64,000 nt of DNA from an uncultured Alistipes sp. (GTDB lineage: Bacteria; Bacteroidota; Bacteroidia; Bacteroidales; Rikenellaceae). The position numbers were made by a program, and so were the translations under genes. The first letter of the stretch is position 1. Every line of letters begins with the position of its first letter. Positions 53,888 through 60,621 of this stretch are shown in pieces. The notes beneath the pieces were generated by a model. The model made no database searches and was not told the origin of the DNA. It saw only the letters and a list, made by a program, of their open reading frames with translations. The stretch lies in assembly GCA_944320685.1 (NCBI GenBank), contig CALUIK010000004.1, forward strand, positions 118,058-182,057, in the 5' to 3' direction.

Positions 53888-55117
53888 ATGAATTATGCCT
53901 ACACAAAAGACGGAGTTACCGTTGCCGCCGTACTCGATACGGGCCACCGCCGAGCCGATGGGAAAAGCCCCGTGCGTATTCGCGTAAATTATGCCGGTCG
54001 GCGGGTGTATTTTTCGACGGGAAAAGTAATGACGCGCGAGGAGTGGGAACGAATGGCCACGTCAAAGTCCCGTGCGGCTATCGATGTGAGGCAGGATATA
54101 GAAAGCTCGTACAATATTGTGCGAGACATCGTGCAGGAGCTGACGACGGCGGGGGCATTCTCTATTGACGCCCTCAATCGGCGGCTAAAGACTGCATCGG
54201 GTGGCGATCTTAATACGATATTCAAGGCGCGAATCGAGGATTTACGGACGACTGGCCGCATCGGCAATATGCTTTGTTACGTTGGCGTGCTGAAAGGCGT
54301 TGAGCGCTTCGCAGGGGAGCATATTTCACTGTCGGCAATCAATGTCGGGTGGGTTGAACGGTACGCAGAGCACTTACGCGATGAGGGGAAGAAACAAACG
54401 ACAATAGCGATACACTTGCGGACGTTGCGGGCGGTGCTTAATATAGCCCGCCGCGAGGGGGTGTTAAAAGAAGCGCAATATCCGTTCGGTCGTGGCCGCT
54501 ACGAGATACAGGAGGGCGAGGGGCGCAAAATGGCCCTTACGCTGGAGCAGATAGGAAAGATCGCACGGTACGATGACGGGACAGACACCACGGCCAAGTA
54601 TCGCGATTATTGGCTGTTTCTGTACCTATGCAACGGGATCAACGTTGCGGATGTAGTGCGGCTTCGATACTCGGATATTGTGGACGGAGAGATACGTTTC
54701 GTGCGGCAAAAAACGGCTCGGACGACAAAGACGGTAAGGGAGATACGGGTAACGATAACCGACCCTATGCGGCGAATAATAGAGCGGCGGGGGCAACCGA
54801 GAGATGCCTCTGATACGTTTATATTCCCCGTACTTACCGGCAAGGAGACAGCCGCCGAACGCAAGATGAAAACGCAGTTTTTCACACGGGCCATTAATCG
54901 GCGTATGGCCGACGTGGCCGAGGCGTTGGGCATAGATCATATATCGACATATACGGCCCGCCATTCATTCGCCACTGTGCTAAAGCGGGCAGGGGCGAAT
55001 ATTGCCTACATATCCGAATCGCTGGGGCACCAAGATTTGAAAACGACCGAGACCTATCTCGCCAGCTTCGAGCGGGACGAAAGGCAGAAGAATGCGGAAC
55101 TACTGACAAAATTTTAG
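53888..55117 (+). CDS. Tyrosine recombinase / integrase of the tRNA-Val element
   Basis: This 409-residue recombinase has an Arm-type N-terminal domain (about 1-95), a SAM-like core-binding domain (about 100-205) and a catalytic domain (about 215-409). Catalytic residues seen are Lys in FVRQKTART, Arg in YTARHSFAT, His in LGHQDLKTTETYL and the nucleophile Tyr in the same segment. The first catalytic Arg is replaced by Asn (CNGINVADVVRL) and the box-II His by Tyr, as in many Bacteroidetes integrases. The start at 53888 follows a consensus promoter; an earlier in-frame ATG at 53801 lies inside that promoter. Confidence 0.93.
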   Translation: MNYAYTKDGVTVAAVLDTGHRRADGKSPVRIRVNYAGRRVYFSTGKVMTREEWERMATSKSRAAIDVRQDIESSYNIVRDIVQELTTAGAFSIDALNRRLKTASGGDLNTIFKARIEDLRTTGRIGNMLCYVGVLKGVERFAGEHISLSAINVGWVERYAEHLRDEGKKQTTIAIHLRTLRAVLNIARREGVLKEAQYPFGRGRYEIQEGEGRKMALTLEQIGKIARYDDGTDTTAKYRDYWLFLYLCNGINVADVVRLRYSDIVDGEIRFVRQKTARTTKTVREIRVTITDPMRRIIERRGQPRDASDTFIFPVLTGKETAAERKMKTQFFTRAINRRMADVAEALGIDHISTYTARHSFATVLKRAGANIAYISESLGHQDLKTTETYLASFERDERQKNAELLTKF

Positions 55118-55125
55118 TCTTTGTT

Positions 55126-55902
55126 ATGGATAATTTAAGCGAGGCTTTGCAATGGTGCCGCGATATAAACGGGTGCGACTTGTCGGACAGCTGGATAGAG
55201 CGATTTATATTTTCGTGTGTAGGGTGCCCGCCGCTGGTTGCAACACCGTTAAACGGCTGGTGTGACTTCTCCTATTTTTTGGATACATGGAGCTGCACCA
55301 CCCCGAGCGACGGAATACGTGCAAGTTTGGGGCGTATGGTGTCGGAGGTTTTTCGGGTTTACGGGTACGATACCGAGACAAACCGCCCGATCACGACAAA
55401 GGAGGCATTGCGGGCGCGAATATCCGCACGACTTGATATGGTCGATCTGGACAATAATTTTCGCGATTATTGTATAGAATCTATCTACGACACGATAGTA
55501 CGGGTTTCGGTCGATTTGTGCGACACGGCCAGCCTGCACGAACTCAATATATATGACATTTTCGACGGGCGGGGGTTCGATTCCGCGCTGCTGCATTCTA
55601 TATTCGGGACTATACCCACGAAATCGGGACGGGCTGGAGGTGCTGACGCTTTGCCGACCCAAAAGAGAGGCGAGATGTTGCCCGTGCGAGTTCGTGCGCA
55701 TATTGTGTATGAATTAATGAAACGGGGAGGCGTAACACTCGCCCAATACGACAAAACTGATATAGCCCGATTAATTAATGCCGCAATAGGAGGCAACCCA
55801 GCCGCAAAAATCCGAAACGTCGATATGTATAAAAATTTTCCATATGAATTAAATGCCGAGGATGCCCAGATAATAGCGGGTTTATTCGAACCGTTCAAAT
55901 AG
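55126..55902 (+). CDS. Unknown protein co-transcribed with the integrase
   Basis: This 258-residue soluble protein starts 8 bp after the integrase stop. No domain is recognised with confidence. The N-terminal half is rich in Cys, Trp and Asp (WCRDINGCDLSDSWIERF); the C-terminal part (YDKTDIARLINAAIGGN) resembles helical ends of small proteins from Bacteroides mobile elements. It may help integrase or regulate excision, by position only. A strong terminator follows. Confidence 0.7.
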   Translation: MDNLSEALQWCRDINGCDLSDSWIERFIFSCVGCPPLVATPLNGWCDFSYFLDTWSCTTPSDGIRASLGRMVSEVFRVYGYDTETNRPITTKEALRARISARLDMVDLDNNFRDYCIESIYDTIVRVSVDLCDTASLHELNIYDIFDGRGFDSALLHSIFGTIPTKSGRAGGADALPTQKRGEMLPVRVRAHIVYELMKRGGVTLAQYDKTDIARLINAAIGGNPAAKIRNVDMYKNFPYELNAEDAQIIAGLFEPFK

Positions 55903-55921
55903 CAATCAACAAATGGCAAAT

Positions 55922-55953
55922 AGTGCGGGTAGTTATATATACCCGCACTTTTT
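55922..55953 (+). terminator. Terminator of the integrase operon
   Basis: A 10-bp perfect stem (AGTGCGGGTA, 8-base loop) is followed by a T-run (TTTTTC). Confidence 0.85.
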
Positions 55954-55993
55954 CGTGCTCTTTGTAACTATATCCATATAATACGGCGGGCAA

Positions 55994-56060
55994 GCCGTTG
56001 AGGCAACAACCGCCCCGAGCCGCTACGCGCGGCAGGCGGTCAACCTCAACGGGGCCGCCT
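55994..56060. repeat. Multi-hairpin repeat of the element, copy 1
   Basis: Three nested stems on one axis: CCGTTGAGG with CCTCAACGG, ACCGCC with GGCGGT, and GCCGC with GCGGC around loop TACGC. The same block recurs at 58680-58749 (same strand), inverted and partial at 62719-62755, and degenerate at 63631-63700. Confidence 0.75.
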
Positions 56061-56116
56061 CGGAAATTCATTTCGGGGTGTCCTTATTTGAAATGACCGC
56101 ATCGGCCGATTGGGAT

Positions 56117-56452
56117 TTACAGTACGGCGGCCGCCTTGCGTATGCGTTCCAATATGGCCGACAAACCCGTATCGCGGCGGGCGGTCTGCATATTGTAATC
56201 GGATTGTAAGCCTATCCACAAATTAGCATTTATTCCCGTTGCCGCCTCGATTTTCAATGCCGTATCGGTCGTAATCGGTCGGTGTCCGTTGATAATTTCG
56301 TTAAACGCTGTATAAGGCATTCCGATAATACCGGCGAATTTCCGTTGCGATATGCCGCGGGCCTGCAATTCGTCTTTGAGTATTTCACCCGGGTGTATCG
56401 GTTCGGCGCATATCAATTCATGTGGTGCGTAAATTCTTTTCGTCGTATCCAT
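56117..56452 (-). CDS. HigA-type antitoxin, HTH XRE family
   Basis: This 111-residue antitoxin has a HigA-type helix-turn-helix: HPGEILKDELQARGISQRKF, AGIIGMPYTAFNEIINGHRP and TALKIEAATGINANLWIGLQ. It should bind and neutralise the toxin encoded just upstream and repress the shared promoter. It is the second gene of the pair, 10 bp after the toxin stop, the toxin-first order of higBA. A CGATAG hexanucleotide repeat bridges the two genes. Confidence 0.9.
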   Translation of the reverse strand: MDTTKRIYAPHELICAEPIHPGEILKDELQARGISQRKFAGIIGMPYTAFNEIINGHRPITTDTALKIEAATGINANLWIGLQSDYNMQTARRDTGLSAILERIRKAAAVL

Positions 56453-56462
56453 ATCGCTATCG

Positions 56463-56783
56463 CTATCGCTTGTAATGGTTGCTAATATCCAACAATCGGC
56501 ACACGGTTATTATTTGTTCGTTCATTACCTCCCTTACGGTAAATTCGAGACGGTATTTGCGGTTGATCCTCACAGAGGATATACCCGTCTTATCGCCTTG
56601 CAGAGCCTCGTAATTTAAGGAGTGGATACGGTATAACCCCTCCACGGTTTCCGACCGTTTCAGCAACATAACGCACTTGTAATATCCCCGTATCACTTCG
56701 GGCTGGTAGCGGTGCTTCTTGTCGCTTGTGTGTCCCTGCTCGAACAGCTCCCGCAAATATTCCTTGTCGAACTCTATGAACAT
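56463..56783 (-). CDS. HigB-type toxin, RelE/ParE superfamily
   Basis: This 106-residue protein fits the RelE/ParE-like toxin fold: an N-terminal helix pair, then beta-strands with SVRINRKYRLEFTV and ITVCRLLDISNHYKR, the latter carrying the C-terminal His-Tyr-Lys residues that HigB-type mRNA interferases end with. Cleavage of mRNA at the ribosome is expected. A promoter-like TATATTTG (minus strand, 56806-56813) precedes it. Confidence 0.87.
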   Translation of the reverse strand: MFIEFDKEYLRELFEQGHTSDKKHRYQPEVIRGYYKCVMLLKRSETVEGLYRIHSLNYEALQGDKTGISSVRINRKYRLEFTVREVMNEQIITVCRLLDISNHYKR

Positions 56784-56805
56784 TGTACCGTATTGTTACC
56801 AAGTG

Positions 56806-56838
56806 CAAATATAATGCTTTGTTTCGATGTGTCCACAA
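56806..56838 (-). promoter_or_regulatory. Putative promoter of the toxin-antitoxin pair
   Basis: TATATTTG on the minus strand with a TTG at a slightly long spacing of 22 bp. It stands back to back with the plus-strand promoter at 56854-56884. Confidence 0.5.
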
Positions 56839-56853
56839 AAAAAGTGAATGTAT

Positions 56854-56884
56854 TTTGCGGATTCAACAAAAGACGCTATATTTG
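56854..56884 (+). promoter_or_regulatory. Promoter of the small-gene region
   Basis: TTTG-N19-TATATTTG, full consensus, reading away from the toxin-antitoxin pair towards the structured RNA and the small genes. Confidence 0.7.
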
Positions 56885-56913
56885 CAATATCCTAAAAATT
56901 ACAAGCGGTACGA

Positions 56914-57018
56914 ATGCCGCCGATATATTCGGCGTTTTTTGTACCCATACGTGAAATTTATTTGCCCTTGTCGTGTTCGGTAGCAGTAATGCCCGAGCGG
57001 TCAGCTTGTAGACCGTAG
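56914..57018 (+). CDS. Possible leader peptide, 34 residues
   Basis: A short frame (MPPIYSAFFVPIREIYLPLS and 14 more residues) starts 30 bp past the promoter. Its first codons hold a terminator-like hairpin, and its end runs into the structured RNA at 56964-57041. This is the layout of a leader peptide that could control the downstream genes, but coding character is unproven. Confidence 0.25.
   Translation: MPPIYSAFFVPIREIYLPLSCSVAVMPERSACRP
56919..56940 (+). terminator. Early terminator-like hairpin
   Basis: A 5-bp stem (GCCGA-TATAT-TCGGC) is followed directly by G and six T. It lies about 35 bp after the expected transcription start, so it may act as an attenuator. Confidence 0.5.
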
Positions 57019-57041
57019 GAGCACGTAACAAGGGCTTTTTT
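56964..57041 (+). ncRNA. Candidate structured RNA with three-way junction and U-run
   Basis: Closing helix P1 is GCCCTTGT with ACAAGGGC plus CGTG with CACG (2-base bulge). Inside are P2 (TTCGG with CCGAG, then GCA with TGC capped by the GNRA-type loop GTAA) and P3 (CGGTC with GACCG, 8-base loop AGCTTGTA). P1 is followed by TTTTTTA. It could be a small RNA or a riboswitch-like attenuator before the small genes. I do not recognise the family. Confidence 0.5.
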
Positions 57042-57062
57042 ATTCCTAAAAAATTACAAGCG

Positions 57063-57230
57063 ATGCCACACACCAAGAAACAGGGCACGATCGTGCCCGA
57101 TGCCACCACCGTATCTGACGGGGCAAAGACAATCCTCAATCCACCTCTCACTGCCGCGGAAGTTCTCGGGGCCGGAGATCGAATCCTCGGGGCGATATGT
57201 TCGCCCGAAAAAGAATCATGCAAACTATAA
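57063..57230 (+). CDS. Small unknown protein, 55 residues
   Basis: A short frame, MPHTKKQGTIVPDATTVSDG and 35 further residues, ending in SPEKESCKL. It follows the repeated leader motif and precedes the next small gene by 3 bp, so it fits the run of tightly packed small genes. The perfect palindrome GGGCACGATCGTGCCC (57083-57098) lies in its early codons. There is no recognised domain. Confidence 0.45.
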   Translation: MPHTKKQGTIVPDATTVSDGAKTILNPPLTAAEVLGAGDRILGAICSPEKESCKL

Positions 57231-57233
57231 TCG

Positions 57234-57497
57234 ATGGGGGCTATGACAATCGATGATCTTAAAAACGTGCGTTTGAGCGAGGCATCACGCCGTTATCTCG
57301 GTATTTATCTAAAGTTATCCGATCTATACGGAGAAGTAACCGATATTACAGGGTTAATATACCATCCCGAATCCGTAGACCGCATAAACGAGGGCTTCAC
57401 GGAGGCGTTATCGAAATTACATAACGAGGCAATGAAGTTATTTGTAATATCTGTTGAGGAGTATATAAACGATTTGGACAACCATACGGAGCTATGA
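57234..57497 (+). CDS. Small unknown helical protein, 87 residues
   Basis: The protein is acidic and helical (LSEASRRYLGIYLKLSDLYG, then a long helix ALSKLHNEAMKLFVISVEEY). The start may be 57234 or the ATG at 57243. It overlaps the next small gene by 4 bp (ATGA), which supports real translation of both. No family is recognised; such proteins are usual in phage and mobile-element early regions. Confidence 0.6.
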   Translation: MGAMTIDDLKNVRLSEASRRYLGIYLKLSDLYGEVTDITGLIYHPESVDRINEGFTEALSKLHNEAMKLFVISVEEYINDLDNHTEL

Positions 57498-57679
57498 TTT
57501 ACGAAGTGTTGCAAGACGGGCGGCGCGTGGGGTTGTATCCCACGGAGGCCGTTGCGCGACTTCACGCCGCGTATATGCCGCAAGGGCTTTATGTTCTCCG
57601 CGAGTGGATCGAGGATGGCGAATTTCTCGTGTATAACCGCGAGACGTGCCGAGTGCTGGAGATAGACACGCGGGACTGA
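57494..57679 (+). CDS. Small unknown protein, 61 residues
   Basis: MIYEVLQDGRRVGLYPTEAV and so on; a compact beta-alpha-beta-like small protein with LREWIEDGEFLVYNRETCRV. It is coupled to the gene before it by an ATGA overlap. Function unknown. Confidence 0.55.
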   Translation: MIYEVLQDGRRVGLYPTEAVARLHAAYMPQGLYVLREWIEDGEFLVYNRETCRVLEIDTRD

Positions 57680-57992
57680 CCCGACAGGCGCGTGGGGTGG
57701 ATACTAACAACCCCACCCCGCTTATGCGCCTTATCCCCTCTTTGGCGCACACTGTTTGCCCCGACAGGAAAGCCCTGAAACCCCGCCGTACGGGTAACCC
57801 ATTGAGGGAAATTTTTCCCCCAGTGAGTACCCCAGCCCGATTTTATGGGTGTACCGGCTTCCCGACGGGAATTTCCAAAGAACGGAAATCCGTTCTTTTG
57901 CAGACGAGGGGCAAACGGTGCTCGCGCCCATACCCGACCGACCCCGCCGCGGGGCGGTTATCTGCCTATTGAACCGATAACAAGAAAAAACC
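57680..57992. other. Intergenic region with small hairpins
   Basis: About 310 bp. It contains short inverted repeats (GTGGGGT with ACCCCAC at 57692-57716; GGGAAA with TTTCCC near 57810) but no gene that I can support. No T-runs mark a clear terminator. Confidence 0.4.
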
Positions 57993-58292
57993 ATGAAACG
58001 AATTTACGTAAACAGAAGATGCGACCTAACGGACGCTATGTGTACTATGGAGGCCGCAGGATTGAAATGCTACCGCGTGCGGACGCTGTGCGAATGCGAC
58101 AGTATAGGACAAGGGAACCGACGGTACGGCGTTCTTGCCCTCGACGACTGTATGGCTGTTGTGGAGGTGGTGCGGTGCAAGAGCTGCACGAGACGCCACG
58201 CCGCCGCAGCCGAGGCACAGGGCGGCGACGGGCACGGCCCCGACCCCGACCCAACCGAATATGAAGAACCGAACGGCGTATGCCCCATATAA
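57993..58292 (+). CDS. Small Cys-rich unknown protein, 99 residues
   Basis: The protein has six Cys in its first 70 residues (RCDLTDAMCTMEAAGLKCYR, LCECDSIG, VRCKSCTRRH), which may bind a metal, and a low-complexity acidic tail (GDGHGPDPDPTEYEEPNG). It overlaps the next gene by 13 bp. No family is recognised. Confidence 0.5.
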   Translation: MKRIYVNRRCDLTDAMCTMEAAGLKCYRVRTLCECDSIGQGNRRYGVLALDDCMAVVEVVRCKSCTRRHAAAAEAQGGDGHGPDPDPTEYEEPNGVCPI

Positions 58293-58573
58293 AACCATGC
58301 AAGCGTATGAGAAGAACGACAAGGGCGCGGGAGTTGTCGGCCGCCGACGTGTGGGCGATCGCTATGCAGATACGGCGGCGTGCCGCTGGCGGCGGCGACG
58401 GTATCGAGATAGTGCGCAAGGGACACATAATTTTCGTGTACTGCTGTGCCGAGGATGATGCACCGCCCAGCCGCGGGGTGGTGGCGCGGCGCATACACAT
58501 ATCCGATGTGTGGGGCGCCGACGGGCGGCGGCTCGACTATCTGCGCGACGTCCTGCAGCTGCTGTGCGGGTAG
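58280..58573 (+). CDS. Small unknown protein, 97 residues
   Basis: The N-terminus is basic (HIKPCKRMRRTTRAR), followed by a helix (LSAADVWAIAMQIRRRAAGG) and strands (GIEIVRKGHIIFVYCCAEDD). Starting at the ATG at 58307 would avoid the overlap with the preceding gene. Function unknown; probably an early gene of the element. Confidence 0.5.
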   Translation: MPHIKPCKRMRRTTRARELSAADVWAIAMQIRRRAAGGGDGIEIVRKGHIIFVYCCAEDDAPPSRGVVARRIHISDVWGADGRRLDYLRDVLQLLCG

Positions 58574-58679
58574 ATGTACCGAAATAGTTATACCATGGCT
58601 GGGGTCGTCTCGGATTTACATACCCCAAAATTGGGATATCTAAACGGAGGAAAATTCCCCCTCGTCGGCATATGGCAAA

Positions 58680-58749
58680 AGCCGTTGAGGCGACAACAGC
58701 CCCCAAGCCGCTGCGCGGCAGGCGGTCAACCTCAATGGGGCCGCCTCGG
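58680..58749. repeat. Multi-hairpin repeat of the element, copy 2
   Basis: Same strand as copy 1 and closely similar over about 65 bp. The outer stem is CCGTTGAGG with CCTCAATGG (one G-T) and the inner stem GCCGC with GCGGC; the middle stem of copy 1 is weakened by one base. Confidence 0.75.
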
Positions 58750-58882
58750 TGACCTTATCGGGGCAGGCTGGAGGGCGCAGGATGTCGGCCGAATAAGCAG
58801 CGCGGACGGGGTGTAACGGTTGTTGAGGTATCAAAAAACGAAGTTGTGACATTTTTTTGACACTCGTAGATAGTGATAAAAA

Positions 58883-58987
58883 TTGCGGGGGTATTTTCGG
58901 GGTAAATCGGAGGCAGACATACGTACAACGTCAAAAATGTGGCAAAAAATTGCGGGGGTGATTGCGGGGGTAATTTTAACCCCCGCA
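58883..58987. repeat. Iteron-like TTGCGGGGGT array
   Basis: TTGCGGGGGT occurs at 58883, 58950 and 58962, a degenerate TTTCGGGGT lies near 58897, and the inverse AACCCCCGCA at 58978-58987. The array sits between repeat copy 2 and the excisionase-like gene, a usual place for an operator or an origin. Confidence 0.5.
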
Positions 58988-59070
58988 CTATACAAAATGT
59001 AGAACTTTGCATTGTCGATGATCGGCAACGCCCGAGGTACAAGGGCATAACACATTAAACAATTTATCTT

Positions 59071-59451
59071 ATGAGCAAGTTAACACTAATCGACCCCGAT
59101 GAATTACGAATGATCATTGCGGAGGAAGTCGGGACGGCAATAAAGAAAGCGGGAACGGCAGACCCGCGCCACGTGGAGAATGTATGCAGATTCGACAACC
59201 TTTCATTACCCGCGGCCGTCGAATACCTGCGGGAGCTGGGATACATAACCACCGTCAAAAGTCTGTACGGACGCATAAGCACGGGCACGATCCCGTGCCG
59301 CAAGGTGGGGCGCCGTCTGATATTCTCGCGCAAGGAGCTGGCCGAATGGGTGGCGGGCCAGACCTCGACACCGACAACGCGGGCCGCCCGCCGAGCCAAC
59401 GCCGCCGCGAGGTTGGCTAATTGTGTAATTCATAAAACAGCCAAGGTATGA
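59071..59451 (+). CDS. Excisionase-like helix-turn-helix protein
   Basis: This 126-residue protein has a MerR/excisionase-like winged HTH (about 48-95): NLSLPAAVEYLRELGYITTV, SLYGRISTGTIPCRKVGRRL and IFSRKELAEWV, the HTH_17 pattern of Bacteroides element proteins. It may direct excision or control replication genes. The C-terminal tail is basic. It overlaps the next gene by 4 bp (ATGA). Confidence 0.82.
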   Translation: MSKLTLIDPDELRMIIAEEVGTAIKKAGTADPRHVENVCRFDNLSLPAAVEYLRELGYITTVKSLYGRISTGTIPCRKVGRRLIFSRKELAEWVAGQTSTPTTRAARRANAAARLANCVIHKTAKV

Positions 59452-59864
59452 AAGCGAGAAAGAGCGAGGCGGTAAAGCCGCCAAGAAGAACCGCCGCAGC
59501 GGCTCGCAAGGAGCACGCCACGGCGTCAACAATGAGGCAGAACAAAGGTAATGAAAATTATTCGCCTCAACAAGCCGTAACGGGAAAAGCGCGGCGCACC
59601 CCCAAAAAGTACTCGGGGATGAGCACCCCCGAAATCGTGCAGAGACTTCCACCGATGCAGAAGCGCGTTTATGATGTCCTCGCACGTGGAGGCCGATATA
59701 CTACGGGGCAACTCGTTCTCGCCCTTGACGGGTATCTGTGCCACGCTGGCGGCGTGATACGGGATTTGCGCGCCGCGGGCATAGCGGTATGTGATGAATG
59801 GGTAAACGGCAAGAACGCCCGATATAAACGATACTTTTTGAGAAAGGAGACAAGCCATGAATAA
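59448..59864 (+). CDS. Unknown protein with winged-helix-like C-terminus
   Basis: This 138-residue protein has a basic, probably disordered N-terminus (about 1-55) and a C-terminal domain that looks like a winged helix (MQKRVYDVLARGGRYTTGQL, then IRDLRAAGIAVCDEW and a wing KNARYKRYFL). It lies between the excisionase-like and replication genes with overlaps on both sides (4 and 8 bp), so a role in replication control is plausible. The family is not recognised. Confidence 0.65.
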   Translation: MKARKSEAVKPPRRTAAAARKEHATASTMRQNKGNENYSPQQAVTGKARRTPKKYSGMSTPEIVQRLPPMQKRVYDVLARGGRYTTGQLVLALDGYLCHAGGVIRDLRAAGIAVCDEWVNGKNARYKRYFLRKETSHE

Positions 59865-60621
59865 ACGCGATACATTCTATTTTCCCCATGAATATAACGC
59901 CAAAGACGATCCCAAGTGCGAGAGGCTTATATGGGAAATGGGGATGGAGGGCTACGGGATGTTCTGGGCATTGCTGGAGGTGCTGCGCGCGCAACCCGAT
60001 TATACGTACCCCGTCGCAAATATTCCGATAATTGCGCGTAAATACAATGCCGACCCCGAAAAATTGCGACACGTCGTGTTCGACTTCGGACTGTTCAGTA
60101 TCGTTGACGACAGGATATTTTTTTCCAACGGCTTAACCGCTCGTATGCAAGTTATCGACGACCGCCGCAAACGGCTTTCTGAAGCAGGACGACGAGGTAT
60201 GGCGGAGCGGTGGCGAAGCAGGCATGAAGCGTCCGAGAATAGCCAAGCTATAACCACGTTATTACAACCTTATAACAGTAAAGTAAAGCAAAGTAAAGGA
60301 GAATATATAAAGAAACATACTAACGTATGCAAAGAAAGCGCGGACAAGCCGCGCAAGGTCGCAGCCAAACGCGGGGCGTTTGTTGCTCCATTGCTCGGAG
60401 AGCTGCGTGCGTATATTTCCGAACAAGGATTGACGAACGTAAACCCCGAGGAGTTTATGGACTACTACACGGCCAACGGCTGGCGGGCCGGTAAAAACCC
60501 GATGAAAGATTGGAAAGCCGCCGTGCGTAATTGGAACCGCCGCCAAAAAGAGTTCACTACGACCAAACCGCAAACCGATGGAAGCTATGAGATCAAACCG
60601 AGATACGCCGCTTTGTGCTGA
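59857..60621 (+). CDS. Replication initiation-like protein, DUF4373 (Lin1244/Lin1753) type
   Basis: This 254-residue protein begins with the DUF4373 domain (about 5-105): TFYFPHEYNAKDDPKCERLI, GMEGYGMFWALLEVLR and a winged-helix-like pattern. The middle is low in complexity. The C-terminal part resembles the DnaD-like end of phage replisome organisers (ANGWRAGKNPMKDWKAAVRN). Paired with the helicase gene, which overlaps it by 44 bp, it probably loads the helicase at the element's origin. Confidence 0.82.
   Translation: MNKRDTFYFPHEYNAKDDPKCERLIWEMGMEGYGMFWALLEVLRAQPDYTYPVANIPIIARKYNADPEKLRHVVFDFGLFSIVDDRIFFSNGLTARMQVIDDRRKRLSEAGRRGMAERWRSRHEASENSQAITTLLQPYNSKVKQSKGEYIKKHTNVCKESADKPRKVAAKRGAFVAPLLGELRAYISEQGLTNVNPEEFMDYYTANGWRAGKNPMKDWKAAVRNWNRRQKEFTTTKPQTDGSYEIKPRYAALC

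Larger units (their letters stand above)
56891..57062 (+). repeat. Pair of direct repeats flanking the structured RNA
   Basis: CCTAAAAATTACAAGCG (56891-56907) recurs as CCTAAAAAATTACAAGCG (57045-57062), each time shortly before an ATGCC. The second copy lies directly before the start codon at 57063. Confidence 0.6.
58574..59070. other. Long non-coding region before the replication genes
   Basis: About 500 bp with no credible gene. It contains repeat copy 2, an AT-rich stretch with a seven-base T-run near 58850 and the iteron-like array. It is a candidate control region or origin of the element. Confidence 0.5.

Noticed and set aside
56991..57041. tRNA-like string GCCCGAGCGGTCAGC within the structured RNA candidate
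   Set aside because: It resembles a class II tRNA D-arm, but no T-arm, anticodon arm or matching acceptor can be built around it; the three-way junction explains the pairing better.
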